In this document: positions 1 to 8,245 of the stretch, one piece after another
How positions within the stretch are numbered: position 1 is the stretch's first letter
How the letters are laid out: the number at the start of each line of letters is the position of its first letter
Assembly (NCBI GenBank): GCA_028869255.1
Contig: CP110972.1
Span: forward strand, 4,717,001 to 4,781,000
Length of the DNA: 64,000 bases
DNA from: Pseudomonas poae
GTDB taxonomy: Bacteria > Pseudomonadota > Gammaproteobacteria > Pseudomonadales > Pseudomonadaceae
Direction: 5' to 3'
Notes under the pieces: generated by a model
Databases searched by the model: none
Seen by the model: only the letters and a program-made list of their open reading frames with translations
What the model was told of the DNA's origin: nothing
Translations under genes and position numbers: made by a program

Positions 1-2989
1 TATTGACCTCGTAATAGTGCGTCATCTTATCCAGCGCATTGCCATATTTACGTCGACCAAAAATAGTCTCGGAAATCTCTTTGGCAGGCTTATCCCCCGG
101 CGCCAGGTCCGTGAAGTAATGCCGTCCCTTGCCGCGAGGGAGTTTTTCACCACTCAAGGTGGAGCTCGAAGGGTCGAGGTTGCGGCTGGCAGCGATCCCC
201 GCATGATTGCGGGCACCGGTGTAGTGATAAAACACATTCTCGCCTTTGACCGGCGGGGCCAGATCGGCCTTTTCGCCAGGAAACGCTTCAGGCACCTTCG
301 CCCGCTTGAACGCAGGCTGTGCGCCTGATGCCCTGTGAGCAGTGGATGACTGCGTACCCGAACCGCCTTGATCATAGGGGCGTTTGTTCCCCCCACCCTG
401 CAATCCCAGCCGGCTCCACTGATCAGTGCCATTATTCTCCAGCAGGAATTCGGTCTGGCGATTGGTCTTGGGGTCGACAACCCGTGCTTGCACAGCCCCC
501 TGATTATTTGTGACTTCCCTGACCCGGAAAACACGCGCCTCACCAGCGTCATCGACGTTGCGCACATACAACTGGTTATCAGCCGCCCTGTATATACCCT
601 GGCTGTCTGCACTGAGACCCGCCAGGGTTTGACCGCTGACGGCGTATTTTTCGAGATTGCCTGCGGCCCGGCCATAGGCTGCCAGGTTCAGGCTCTGCGT
701 CGGCAGGAGTGCTTTCAGCTCCCGGTAAGTACGCTGAAGAACGTTTTTCGTGCCCTTTGCAAATGCCTGTGTCAGGTCGCCCAGCCCATCGACAGGGTTG
801 AGGCCGTTGAAGGCAGAACGCAGCAGTGCATCGCTGGCCTTGAAGGCGCGCGTACCGAGTTTTTCACCCACCTTGCCCAGCACCTTCGCCGCCTGGCCTG
901 CACCTTTGGCGAAGGGCAGCACAAAGCCGAAAATATCCAGCGTGAAATCCCTGATCGCCGCGCCGGTGTTGCCGTTAACTGCGTTTTCGATTGCATTCTT
1001 GAAGGGAATCAGCCCCGTCACAAAATCATGCCCAGCCTTGATACCCGCCTCTTCTTCCTCCACCCGGGTGCTGCCTCTGGCTCCTGCCTTCATCACATCG
1101 GGATCATGCAATAGATGGCCAGCCACGATGCCGGCAATCGTCTTGAATCGAGGGTTGGCATGAACAGCACTATTGGCTTCCTGGCCTGGCCGCAGCTCAG
1201 GCAAGTAAGGCGTGCTGAGCTGTTCGTTCAGAAGCCCGCCAGAGTATATTTCTTGCTGCGCCGGGGTGCCCTTTTCATAGGCCTCGTAATCGACCCACAG
1301 GCTTTTGCCTTGTGCCTGGCGTTCGACGTAGGTTTCAGGGTCGGCAACCCGGGGCGCCGGGTTGGGCAGATACCTGGGCAGGTCATCACGCCGGCGGATA
1401 ACCCCTTGCAGGGGGAAAACCTCGTAATACACATGGCGGATATTTTTAGGGTCGCGGTCGCTGCCATTTTTGTCGACCTTGGTTTCCACGCGCATCAACA
1501 GCCCATAACGCGCCTTGGCCGCCTGCTCTTCAGCCGCCGACTCCTCCCCCTGCGCTTGCGCCGCACTGGCTTTGCGCAAGGAAAAAAACTCGACCTTGCC
1601 CGAGGCGATCGTTTGCCGGTCTTCCAAGGGCAGCTTCGAGAGCTGATGTTCGACTGTGGTTGTCACCCCCTCCTTGAGGTTACGCAGGTAACTATCAAAC
1701 TCGCTGCTGAACTGTTGATTGATATCGGGTAGCGGCTTGACGCCGACAAAACGGTTGCCCAACTGAAAGTCGTATCGCTCGCCCTTTGGAATACGCTCCA
1801 TTTTGCCAGCCATATAAATCTCAAGTAACGAGTGGTACTCGCTCTCGCTGGCATCGATATTGGCAATGCTGATGTTGGGCACATCAAACGGATCAGTGTC
1901 GCCGTACGCTTTTTTCAGCTCATCCAGCGCCATGTCCCTGCGGTTCGGCATGGGTGCGCTGAGTTGGTCTTGCGCCTTTTTAAGCGCGCTCAGTTCTTCG
2001 TTAAAAGCTTCACGTAATACCGCCACCTCTGCCAACGAGTAGTTCTCATCGCTCTTTCGGGAAATTCTGCCCTGGGCCACACCCCAGTCAATCAGCGCAT
2101 TGGACTGAGCCTTGCCCTCGACGATCGCCTGGGCATCCGAAATCGGGCTTTGATTGGCCCGCCGCATGAACGCTTCGAAATCGGTACGACCCGCCATCCC
2201 CGGTTCCCAGAACTCGCCCACCTCGACCGCCGTCGACAGCCTTGCCCAAGCGGCTGACCCAACGACCAGGTTGTCGGGCATACCCGCAACGATAAAAGCC
2301 GGCGCAGCGCCCGCCAGCAAAGCGCGAGCAGCGGCCGGCGCCGTGTCGGCACTCGCTTTACCCTGCTCCTCCAGGTGCCGCGCCAGATGCGCCACCACCA
2401 CCGAAGGGCTGACCCCCCAATTGGCCGGTTGATTGAGGTCATAACCGGCCACTACACCACGCGGGCTGGGAAGCTGTTCAGCGGCCGGTTGGGCCGACAC
2501 AGCCCGGTCACTCCCCTGCACGGGTGGCTGAGGCAACGGGTTATCCAACACGTCGATAAGGTTGGAGAGTTGCTCTACGTCTTGCGGGACATACAAGGAA
2601 TGCTCCCGCAGAAACCAGGCAATCGGTAGCATCTCGTTGGGTTGGGTTTGGTTGGCCTTGCCAAAGGTGGACAAGGAATGAACACGAAATCGTGCGATTT
2701 CCAACAGTGCGGGAATGTCCGCCTCAGGGTCCTGCGCCCCCGTACGGAGAATTTCACCCAAGGCTATCTTCAACGCCGCAAGGTTATGCGAATTACCGGC
2801 GCGCTCTTGCGCCGTACCCAGTGGCTGCTCGCTGACTTGGGCTAATGGGCTTACATTGCGCGGCACCCGTGCAACGGAACGTGCCGCGGGTGCCTGTGTG
2901 TCGTTGGCTGTCGGCTCAATCAGCACCGGCGGCGGCGCAATAAGCGTAAGCGGTTGCTGATGGACAGGGCTCATTGGGTTCAGAATCAT
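1..2989 (-). CDS. Large polymorphic-toxin-like protein with HYD1-type ADP-ribosyltransferase region (partial, runs off left edge)
   Basis: An uninterrupted minus-strand frame starts at the ATG complementary to 2987-2989 and is still open at base 1, giving 996 visible residues without a stop. The N-terminal 600 residues are hydrophilic and Pro/Gln-rich at first, and resemble large Pseudomonas proteins annotated as dermonecrotic-toxin-domain (DUF6543) effectors; that assignment is from memory and is weak. Residues about 660-700 form a hydrophobic, glycine-rich stretch, as in pore or translocation segments. The clearest signal is at residues 920-965: a YHYTG motif (921-925), then DPSS (939-942), then GKGRHYFTDLAPG (953-965). 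This is the pattern of HYD1-signature ADP-ribosyltransferase toxins, which modify host or competitor proteins with NAD. The C-terminus and any downstream immunity gene lie outside the window. Residue 6 is an alternative in-frame Met. The presence of the gene is certain; the toxin call is an inference from the motif. Confidence 0.75.
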   Translation of the reverse strand, partial: MILNPMSPVHQQPLTLIAPPPVLIEPTANDTQAPAARSVARVPRNVSPLAQVSEQPLGTAQERAGNSHNLAALKIALGEILRTGAQDPEADIPALLEIARFRVHSLSTFGKANQTQPNEMLPIAWFLREHSLYVPQDVEQLSNLIDVLDNPLPQPPVQGSDRAVSAQPAAEQLPSPRGVVAGYDLNQPANWGVSPSVVVAHLARHLEEQGKASADTAPAAARALLAGAAPAFIVAGMPDNLVVGSAAWARLSTAVEVGEFWEPGMAGRTDFEAFMRRANQSPISDAQAIVEGKAQSNALIDWGVAQGRISRKSDENYSLAEVAVLREAFNEELSALKKAQDQLSAPMPNRRDMALDELKKAYGDTDPFDVPNISIANIDASESEYHSLLEIYMAGKMERIPKGERYDFQLGNRFVGVKPLPDINQQFSSEFDSYLRNLKEGVTTTVEHQLSKLPLEDRQTIASGKVEFFSLRKASAAQAQGEESAAEEQAAKARYGLLMRVETKVDKNGSDRDPKNIRHVYYEVFPLQGVIRRRDDLPRYLPNPAPRVADPETYVERQAQGKSLWVDYEAYEKGTPAQQEIYSGGLLNEQLSTPYLPELRPGQEANSAVHANPRFKTIAGIVAGHLLHDPDVMKAGARGSTRVEEEEAGIKAGHDFVTGLIPFKNAIENAVNGNTGAAIRDFTLDIFGFVLPFAKGAGQAAKVLGKVGEKLGTRAFKASDALLRSAFNGLNPVDGLGDLTQAFAKGTKNVLQRTYRELKALLPTQSLNLAAYGRAAGNLEKYAVSGQTLAGLSADSQGIYRAADNQLYVRNVDDAGEARVFRVREVTNNQGAVQARVVDPKTNRQTEFLLENNGTDQWSRLGLQGGGNKRPYDQGGSGTQSSTAHRASGAQPAFKRAKVPEAFPGEKADLAPPVKGENVFYHYTGARNHAGIAASRNLDPSSSTLSGEKLPRGKGRHYFTDLAPGDKPAKEISETIFGRRKYGNALDKMTHYYEVN

Positions 2990-3200
2990 GGGTTCAATCT
3001 CATACAGGGCGACAGGACAAAAGCAGGCATTCGGCCGGCTGAATTCCGGCACCAATGAGTGTCATCTCAAACAAAAAACGCGGAAGGGCTTTATGAGCAG
3101 ACGTGTCCACAACCACAGCCATCCGCCACCGGCCATACTCAGATAGTCAACCCAGCCCGCCCACAGGTAGGATGGTTCACCCCTTCGCGAGGTTGTAACG

Positions 3201-3665
3201 ATGTTCTTCGGCGTTCTACTGATCATCACCTGGCTGATCCTGTTACTGCGCTACCCGGCCAAGGCCTTGCCGGTATCACTCGCAGCCGCCGTCGGCCTGG
3301 GCCTGGTGGCCGTGTGGGTGGTGTGGTTGGATAACCGCGAAGCGGCGCAGTTGTCACGCCTGGAATTGCGCATCAGCTATGCGCCCCAGGAGTGCCCGGC
3401 CGACCGACCGCTGAAACTCACATTGAGCAACGGCAACGACGTGCCCCTCATGGAACTGCGCTGGCGCGTCGCCGCCTATGCGCCGGGCGACACGGTCAAC
3501 CTGGCCGACAACGTCTACGCCGCCCCGCGCTATCGTGGCCCCGGCGAATTGCAGGCCGGCGCCACCTGGGACGATTGCCTGCCGACCCCACCGCTGCGCC
3601 CCGGCTACCGCCCGCAGACCCTGGAATTTCGCGCCGAGCACCTGCAAGGCAGTTTCTCGGACTGA
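3201..3665 (+). CDS. Small membrane-anchored protein of unknown function
   Basis: This is a 154-residue protein. Two hydrophobic helices fill residues 1-45 and are separated by a short RYPAK loop. A soluble domain of about 105 residues follows and contains two cysteines (in QECPAD and DDCLP). The soluble part reads like a beta-rich immunoglobulin-like fold (alternating strands, LTLSNGNDVPL, ELRWRV), probably on the periplasmic side. The ATG at 3201 has a GAGG ribosome site 8 bases upstream. Close homologues in Pseudomonas are usually labelled 'multidrug transporter' by automated pipelines, but nothing in the sequence shows transport. It sits 14 bases before the SDR gene and is probably cotranscribed with it. 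Confidence 0.75.
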   Translation: MFFGVLLIITWLILLLRYPAKALPVSLAAAVGLGLVAVWVVWLDNREAAQLSRLELRISYAPQECPADRPLKLTLSNGNDVPLMELRWRVAAYAPGDTVNLADNVYAAPRYRGPGELQAGATWDDCLPTPPLRPGYRPQTLEFRAEHLQGSFSD

Positions 3666-3679
3666 CAAAGGAATGATCC

Positions 3680-4492
3680 ATGCCCAACGTACTGATCACC
3701 GGTTGCTCCAGCGGCATCGGCCGCGCCTTGGCCGATGCCTTCAAAGCGGCAGGCTATGAGGTGTGGGCCAGCGCCCGCAGTGAAGCCGACGTCACTGCCC
3801 TCACGGCGGCAGGCTTCAACGCCGTACAACTTGATGTAAATGACGGCGCCGCGTTGCAACACCTCGCCGAACAATGGGGCGAACTGGATGTGCTGATCAA
3901 CAACGCCGGCTACGGCGCCATTGGCCCATTGCTTGACGGTGGCACCGAGGCCATGCAGCGGCAATTCGAAACCAATGTATTTTCCATCGTCGGCGTCACT
4001 CAGGCGCTGTTCCCCGCGTTACGGCGCGGCAGAGGGCTGGTGGTGAATATCGGCAGTGTGTCCGGCGTATTGGTTACGCCGTTTGCCGGCGCGTACTGCG
4101 CGTCCAAAGCCGCCGTGCACGCCTTGAGCGATGCCTTGCGCATGGAGCTGGCGCCGTTTGGCGTGCGGGTGATGGAAGTGCAACCGGGGGCTATCGATAC
4201 GCGCTTTGCAAAAAACGCCGGAACCCAGGCCGAATTGCTGATCAACGAACAGTCGCCGTGGTGGCCGCTGCGCGAAAGCATTCGTGCGCGCGCTCAGGCC
4301 TCGCAGGACAACCCCACACCCGCCAGCCAATTTGCCGCCCGGGTGCTGCACGCCGTGCAGCACCCGACCCCGCCACGGTTATTGCGCGCAGGCAATGGCA
4401 GTCGAGCGTTGCCGTTAATGGCCGCCTGGTTGCCCAAGGGATTATTGGAAAAAGTGTTGAAGAAACGCTTTGGTTTGAACGGGAGTTTATAA
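3680..4492 (+). CDS. SDR family NAD(P)-dependent oxidoreductase
   Basis: A classical short-chain dehydrogenase of 270 residues, the usual length for the family. The Rossmann dinucleotide-binding motif TGCSSGIG is at residues 7-14, the structural NNAG motif is near residue 75, and the catalytic YCASK (YxxxK) is near residues 135-140. The C-terminal 60 residues are a family-specific extension ending in a basic helix. The substrate cannot be read from sequence. The start ATG has AAAGGA at a good distance. The stop codon abuts the ATG of the next gene, so the two are almost certainly one transcript; the upstream membrane protein may belong to it too. Confidence 0.9.
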   Translation: MPNVLITGCSSGIGRALADAFKAAGYEVWASARSEADVTALTAAGFNAVQLDVNDGAALQHLAEQWGELDVLINNAGYGAIGPLLDGGTEAMQRQFETNVFSIVGVTQALFPALRRGRGLVVNIGSVSGVLVTPFAGAYCASKAAVHALSDALRMELAPFGVRVMEVQPGAIDTRFAKNAGTQAELLINEQSPWWPLRESIRARAQASQDNPTPASQFAARVLHAVQHPTPPRLLRAGNGSRALPLMAAWLPKGLLEKVLKKRFGLNGSL

Positions 4493-4894
4493 ATGATCGA
4501 CTACAGCGACTTCTTCGAAGAAGTGATCCAGACCCATGTCGAGATTGAACAGTGGTTTGCCGGCGTTGCCCCTGAGGGCACACTGCAAAACCTGCTGGCG
4601 CGCTTCTCCCCCGACTTCAGCATGGTCGCCCCTGCCACCGGCACGCGGGTCAATGCGGCTGGGGTGAATGCGCTGTTTACGCGCCTGGGCGGCATGCGTC
4701 CGGGGTTGAAGATCACCTTGAGTGAAATGGCCGGGATTGACCGACATGCGCGGGGTGCCACCGTGACGTATCGCGAACATCAGGTTGATGACAGCGGCAC
4801 GCAGACCGATCGACGGGCCACTGTAGTATTCGAGAAGCAAGCCAGCGGCGCGTTGTTGTGGCGCCACCTGCATGAAACCTTTATCAAAGCCTGA
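4493..4894 (+). CDS. NTF2-like / DUF4440-type protein
   Basis: A 133-residue alpha+beta protein with the layout of the NTF2/SnoaL/DUF4440 fold. An N-terminal helix carries acidic residues (DFFEEVIQTHVEIEQWF), followed by a curved sheet ending in a LLWRHLHETFI strand. Such proteins are small-molecule binding or isomerase scaffolds, and many have no known role. It starts directly after the stop codon of the short-chain dehydrogenase, with GGGAG as ribosome site inside that gene. It may act on the same substrate. No catalytic residue can be assigned. Confidence 0.75.
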   Translation: MIDYSDFFEEVIQTHVEIEQWFAGVAPEGTLQNLLARFSPDFSMVAPATGTRVNAAGVNALFTRLGGMRPGLKITLSEMAGIDRHARGATVTYREHQVDDSGTQTDRRATVVFEKQASGALLWRHLHETFIKA

Positions 4895-4906
4895 CGCGAT
4901 CAAACC

Positions 4907-4995
4907 TGTGGGAGCTGGCTTGCCTGCGATGGCGGTGGGTCAGCTGAAAACAGGTCAGCTGACAGTCCGCCATCGCAGGCAAGCCAGCTCCCACA
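4907..4995. repeat. REP doublet (REPIN-like inverted pair)
   Basis: The 5' arm reads TGTGGGAGCTGGCTTGCCTG and the 3' arm is its exact reverse complement, closing a hairpin of about 89 bases. The loop has a second internal palindrome (GTCAGCTG...CAGCTGAC). It fills the gap between two convergent genes. The same core recurs at 11326-11412 and 25986-26087. This is the common Pseudomonas REP family; it may act as a transcription terminator or mRNA stabiliser here. Confidence 0.9.
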
Positions 4996-4996
4996 G

Positions 4997-5857
4997 TTAG
5001 TTTTGTGTTGGGTTCACGATCACGGTGCAAGTGATCCCCGCCGCTAACAAAACGCCCTCCGGCACTTCATCAATGTGAATCCGCACCGGCACGCGCTGGG
5101 CCAGGCGCACCCAGTTGAACGTCGGGTTCACATCGGCGATCAGCTCGCGGCTTTCGGGGTTATCGCGGTCGTAGATGCCACGGGAGATGCTTTCCACATG
5201 GCCTTTGAGCGTCTCGCCGCTCATCAACTGCATATCCGCCTTATCACCGACCTTGACGTGAGGCAGTTTGGTTTCTTCGAAGAAGCCATAGACCCAGAAC
5301 GAGTTCATATCGACTACGGCCATTTTGGCTTCGCCGATGCGTGCGTAGTCACCACGGTGCACGTTGAGGTTGGTGACATAACCGTCCACCGCCGCCACGA
5401 CCTGGGTGCGTTTGAGGTTGAGTTCGGCGGCTTCCAGCTGCGCCAGCGCATGTTGGTAGTCGGCCAGGGCCGAGTCGGCGATGTTGCTGGCGTCGTCGCG
5501 GTTTTCCCTGGAGATCACCAGCGCGTCGAGGTCGGCGCGGCGGTGGGCGTTGAGCTTGCGCATTTCCCAGGTGGCTTTGCGCGAGGCGACCAACGATTGC
5601 GCCTGCTTGACCGCGATGCGGTAGTGCTCGGGGTCGATCTGCATCAGCAAGTCGCCCTTCTTCACCAACTGGTTGTCACGCACCGGCACCTCGACCACTT
5701 CACCGGTGACGTCGGCCGCCACGTTGATGATGTCGGCACGCACGCGGCCGTCGCGGGTCCAGGGGGTTTGCATGTAATGCACCCACAGCGTGCGGCCTAT
5801 CCAGATCGCCAAAGCCAGTACCAGCAGGGTCGCGAGCAGGCTGAAAAACTTTTTCAT
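4997..5857 (-). CDS. HlyD-family periplasmic adaptor of aromatic-acid-type efflux pump
   Basis: A 286-residue membrane-fusion protein. One N-terminal helix (residues 5-28) anchors it. Next come a barrel-sandwich (lipoyl-like) half around VTGEVVEVPVRDNQLVKKGD, a short helical hairpin (about 85-150), the second lipoyl half with VDGYVTNLNVHRGDYA, and a beta-barrel domain. This length and order match AaeA/EmrA-type adaptors that pair with FUSC/AaeB pumps. It is the last gene of the operon OMF-FUSC-DUF1656-HlyD on the minus strand and ends beside a REP hairpin that may terminate transcription. The substrate is probably an organic or aromatic acid, by analogy with the p-hydroxybenzoate pump AaeAB; this is inferred. 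Confidence 0.88.
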   Translation of the reverse strand: MKKFFSLLATLLVLALAIWIGRTLWVHYMQTPWTRDGRVRADIINVAADVTGEVVEVPVRDNQLVKKGDLLMQIDPEHYRIAVKQAQSLVASRKATWEMRKLNAHRRADLDALVISRENRDDASNIADSALADYQHALAQLEAAELNLKRTQVVAAVDGYVTNLNVHRGDYARIGEAKMAVVDMNSFWVYGFFEETKLPHVKVGDKADMQLMSGETLKGHVESISRGIYDRDNPESRELIADVNPTFNWVRLAQRVPVRIHIDEVPEGVLLAAGITCTVIVNPTQN

Positions 5858-5867
5858 CGGTGCATTC

Positions 5868-6068
5868 TCAACGGTAGACGGTCAGCGCCAGAGCGCCGAA
5901 CAGGCAAACGAACAGGCTCAGGCGCAGCAACGCCGGGTGCCAGAAAAAACGGTACAGGTCGAACCCGGCCAAAAAGCGATCAAGCGCCCAGGCCAGCCCC
6001 GCCGCGATCAAAAACATCAGGGTCATGGTCGGCATGTAGAGGCCGTGGAACGCGATTTCACGAGGCAT
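5868..6068 (-). CDS. DUF1656 small inner-membrane protein (AaeX-like)
   Basis: A 66-residue protein with two hydrophobic helices (residues 15-30 and 45-63) and an N-terminal PREIAFHGLYMP motif typical of the DUF1656/AaeX family. It overlaps the end of the FUSC pump gene by 11 bases and lies 10 bases before the adaptor gene, so all are translated from one message. AaeX-like proteins are constant companions of AaeAB pumps; their exact role is unknown. Confidence 0.88.
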   Translation of the reverse strand: MPREIAFHGLYMPTMTLMFLIAAGLAWALDRFLAGFDLYRFFWHPALLRLSLFVCLFGALALTVYR

Positions 6069-8235
6069 GCGGGGCTCCTTTGAGGGCCGCCAGTGGCGAT
6101 TGCGGGTCCAGCAACGAGGTGCGGATAAAGTGCAGGTAGCTCTTCACCCGGCGCAGCGCCGAGGTGTCGAAGTGCGGGGCGAAGGGTTCATCGGTGGCCT
6201 GCACGCGACTGATCGCATGGTCGACCGCGATCAGGCCGCGCTCCAGGTTGCTCGCGCTGGGTTGCAGGAACAGCCGCACCAGCGAGCGCCCCATCACCCG
6301 GATCGCTTGGCGCCATGGCTGGGACTCGGCATACGCCGGGTGCACCGGCAAAATCGCCTGTTCCTTGCGCAGTTCAATAATCGCGTGGCCGACCTGCAGC
6401 ACCACAAACATCCAGCGCAGCAAATCACGCTGCACTTGCGGCTGGCCGACGGCGAGGCCGTAGGCCTGGTGCAGCAGGTCACGGGTGCGGCTTTCAAAAC
6501 TCGACGCCAGGCCCTTGAGCTTGCCGCTGATCGCGTACACCACTTGCTCGCGCAGGTCCTGCTCCAGGCGGCGCCACAGCCAGCGACTGTTGGGCGGCAG
6601 GATGATCGCCCCCGCCGCCGCGCACACCAGCATGCCGATGACCATGGCGATGTAGTCATTAATAAAGGCGTAGGGGTTGTAGACCGTGAGGTTGTCCGGC
6701 ACCGAGCCGGTGCTGAAGAAGATCAGCAGGCCCACCCCCACTCCGGCGTAGTGCGGGCGTGAGGCGAGGAAGGCGCCGAAGATGATCACCGGGGCGAGCA
6801 TCACGCACAGCAGCGGGAAGCCGTCGATCCAGGGGAACACGAAAAACATTTCGACAAATCCCACCAGCGCACCGATCAAGGTGCCGCAGGCCATCTGGAA
6901 CGCCATGCGCTTGGGGTTGGGCGTGGCGGCGGACAGGCCGACGGTTGCGGCTGCGATCAGGGTCATGGTCGCGCCGCTCGGCCAGGCGGTGGCCACCCAG
7001 TAACTGCCGAGCACAATCAGGATGAACGAAGCGCGAATCCCTGAGGCAGCACAGGCCAGCCAGTTGGTTTTGGGGGTGAAGGTTTCGTCCCACTGTTCGC
7101 GCGCGTGGCTGTGATCGGCCAGGGACGCGTGGGTCAACGCGTAGTTGTGCAGGTCGTCGACAAAACGGTAGAGCAACTCGTAGGCGGTGTGAAAATCCAG
7201 CTGCTCGGCCTCGCTCGGGCTGCCTTCCTGGAAGCTCGCACGCAGGCTGCGCACCTTGTCGGGCAGGCCGTCCTTGTAGGCGCTGAGCGAGTTGACCAGG
7301 CGTGCCGCGTCGGGGCTGGTAAGCGCGCGGCCGGAGAAACCGTCGAGCACTTCGGCCAGATCCTGCAGGCCGGGTTTGATCGCCGCGACCACGTGATCAG
7401 CCGCGTCGGTGCGCAGGCGTTCGAGCAACTGGTGCAGGGCATTGAAGCGCGTGGTGAGGCTCATGAACTCGCTGTTGAGGCGGCTGAGCCGACCATTGCG
7501 CCGACGCATGTGCGGGTCTTCAAACACCGTGATGCTGCGCAACCCTTCCAGGCCCACGGCTTCGGCGATAAAGCGCACGTTGCTGGCCTCGAAGCCTTCG
7601 CGCTGGCTGCGCCCCCGCAGGCCGTCGGTGACGAACAGCGCAAACACGCCGAACCGCTGATACAGCGCGTTGCGCATCGCGGCGCTGCTGGTTTGCGGCA
7701 GGATCGCGGCGCTGACCAGGGTCGAGCAAAGAATCCCCAGGGAGATTTCCAGCACACGCCACACGGCCGCCATAAACGCGCCATCCGGGTGGGCCAGCGC
7801 GGGCAGGCCGACCATCGCCGCCGTATAGCCGGCCAACACAAACCCATAGGCGCGAAAGTTACGATTACGCGTCGCGCCGGCGGTGCAGATGCCGACCCAG
7901 ATCGCCAGCGCGCCGAGGAACAATTCAGTGTTCTGGGCAAACAGGGCAATCAAGAAGACCATCACCGCCGACCCCGCCAGGGTGCCGAGGAAGCGATAGA
8001 AACTCTTGGCGAACACCTGGCCGCTCTGCGGTTGCATCACGATAAACACGGTGATCATCGCCGTGCGCGGCTGCGGCAGCTCCAGGCGCATGGCCAGCCA
8101 CAGCGTGAGGAACGCCGCAATCAGCACCTTGAAGATATACACCCAGGTCACGCCGTCGCTGCGTGCCCAGTCGAAAAAACCGCGGCGCCACTCAAGGGCG
8201 TGCAGCCAGCGCAGCGGTGCAGGCAAGGGCGTCAT
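6058..8235 (-). CDS. FUSC/AaeB-family efflux permease
   Basis: A 725-residue inner-membrane protein of the fusaric acid resistance / AaeB family. It has the expected two-fold arrangement: a first block of about five or six membrane helices (residues 35-185), a large cytoplasmic region (about 190-385), a second membrane block (about 395-540) and a C-terminal cytoplasmic tail. It pumps aromatic or weak acids out with the HlyD adaptor and an outer membrane channel. Its start lies 10 bases after the stop of the outer-membrane-factor gene, and its 3' end overlaps the DUF1656 gene. Because the outer membrane partner is frameshifted, the pump may need a channel encoded elsewhere. Confidence 0.9.
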   Translation of the reverse strand: MTPLPAPLRWLHALEWRRGFFDWARSDGVTWVYIFKVLIAAFLTLWLAMRLELPQPRTAMITVFIVMQPQSGQVFAKSFYRFLGTLAGSAVMVFLIALFAQNTELFLGALAIWVGICTAGATRNRNFRAYGFVLAGYTAAMVGLPALAHPDGAFMAAVWRVLEISLGILCSTLVSAAILPQTSSAAMRNALYQRFGVFALFVTDGLRGRSQREGFEASNVRFIAEAVGLEGLRSITVFEDPHMRRRNGRLSRLNSEFMSLTTRFNALHQLLERLRTDAADHVVAAIKPGLQDLAEVLDGFSGRALTSPDAARLVNSLSAYKDGLPDKVRSLRASFQEGSPSEAEQLDFHTAYELLYRFVDDLHNYALTHASLADHSHAREQWDETFTPKTNWLACAASGIRASFILIVLGSYWVATAWPSGATMTLIAAATVGLSAATPNPKRMAFQMACGTLIGALVGFVEMFFVFPWIDGFPLLCVMLAPVIIFGAFLASRPHYAGVGVGLLIFFSTGSVPDNLTVYNPYAFINDYIAMVIGMLVCAAAGAIILPPNSRWLWRRLEQDLREQVVYAISGKLKGLASSFESRTRDLLHQAYGLAVGQPQVQRDLLRWMFVVLQVGHAIIELRKEQAILPVHPAYAESQPWRQAIRVMGRSLVRLFLQPSASNLERGLIAVDHAISRVQATDEPFAPHFDTSALRRVKSYLHFIRTSLLDPQSPLAALKGAPHAS

Positions 8236-8245
8236 GAAATCCTAC

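Noticed and set aside
368..1732. Two consecutive plus-strand frames (368-1114 and 1115-1732) at the left end
   Set aside because: They lie opposite an uninterrupted 996-codon minus-strand frame with a recognisable toxin signature. Their sequences match no family.
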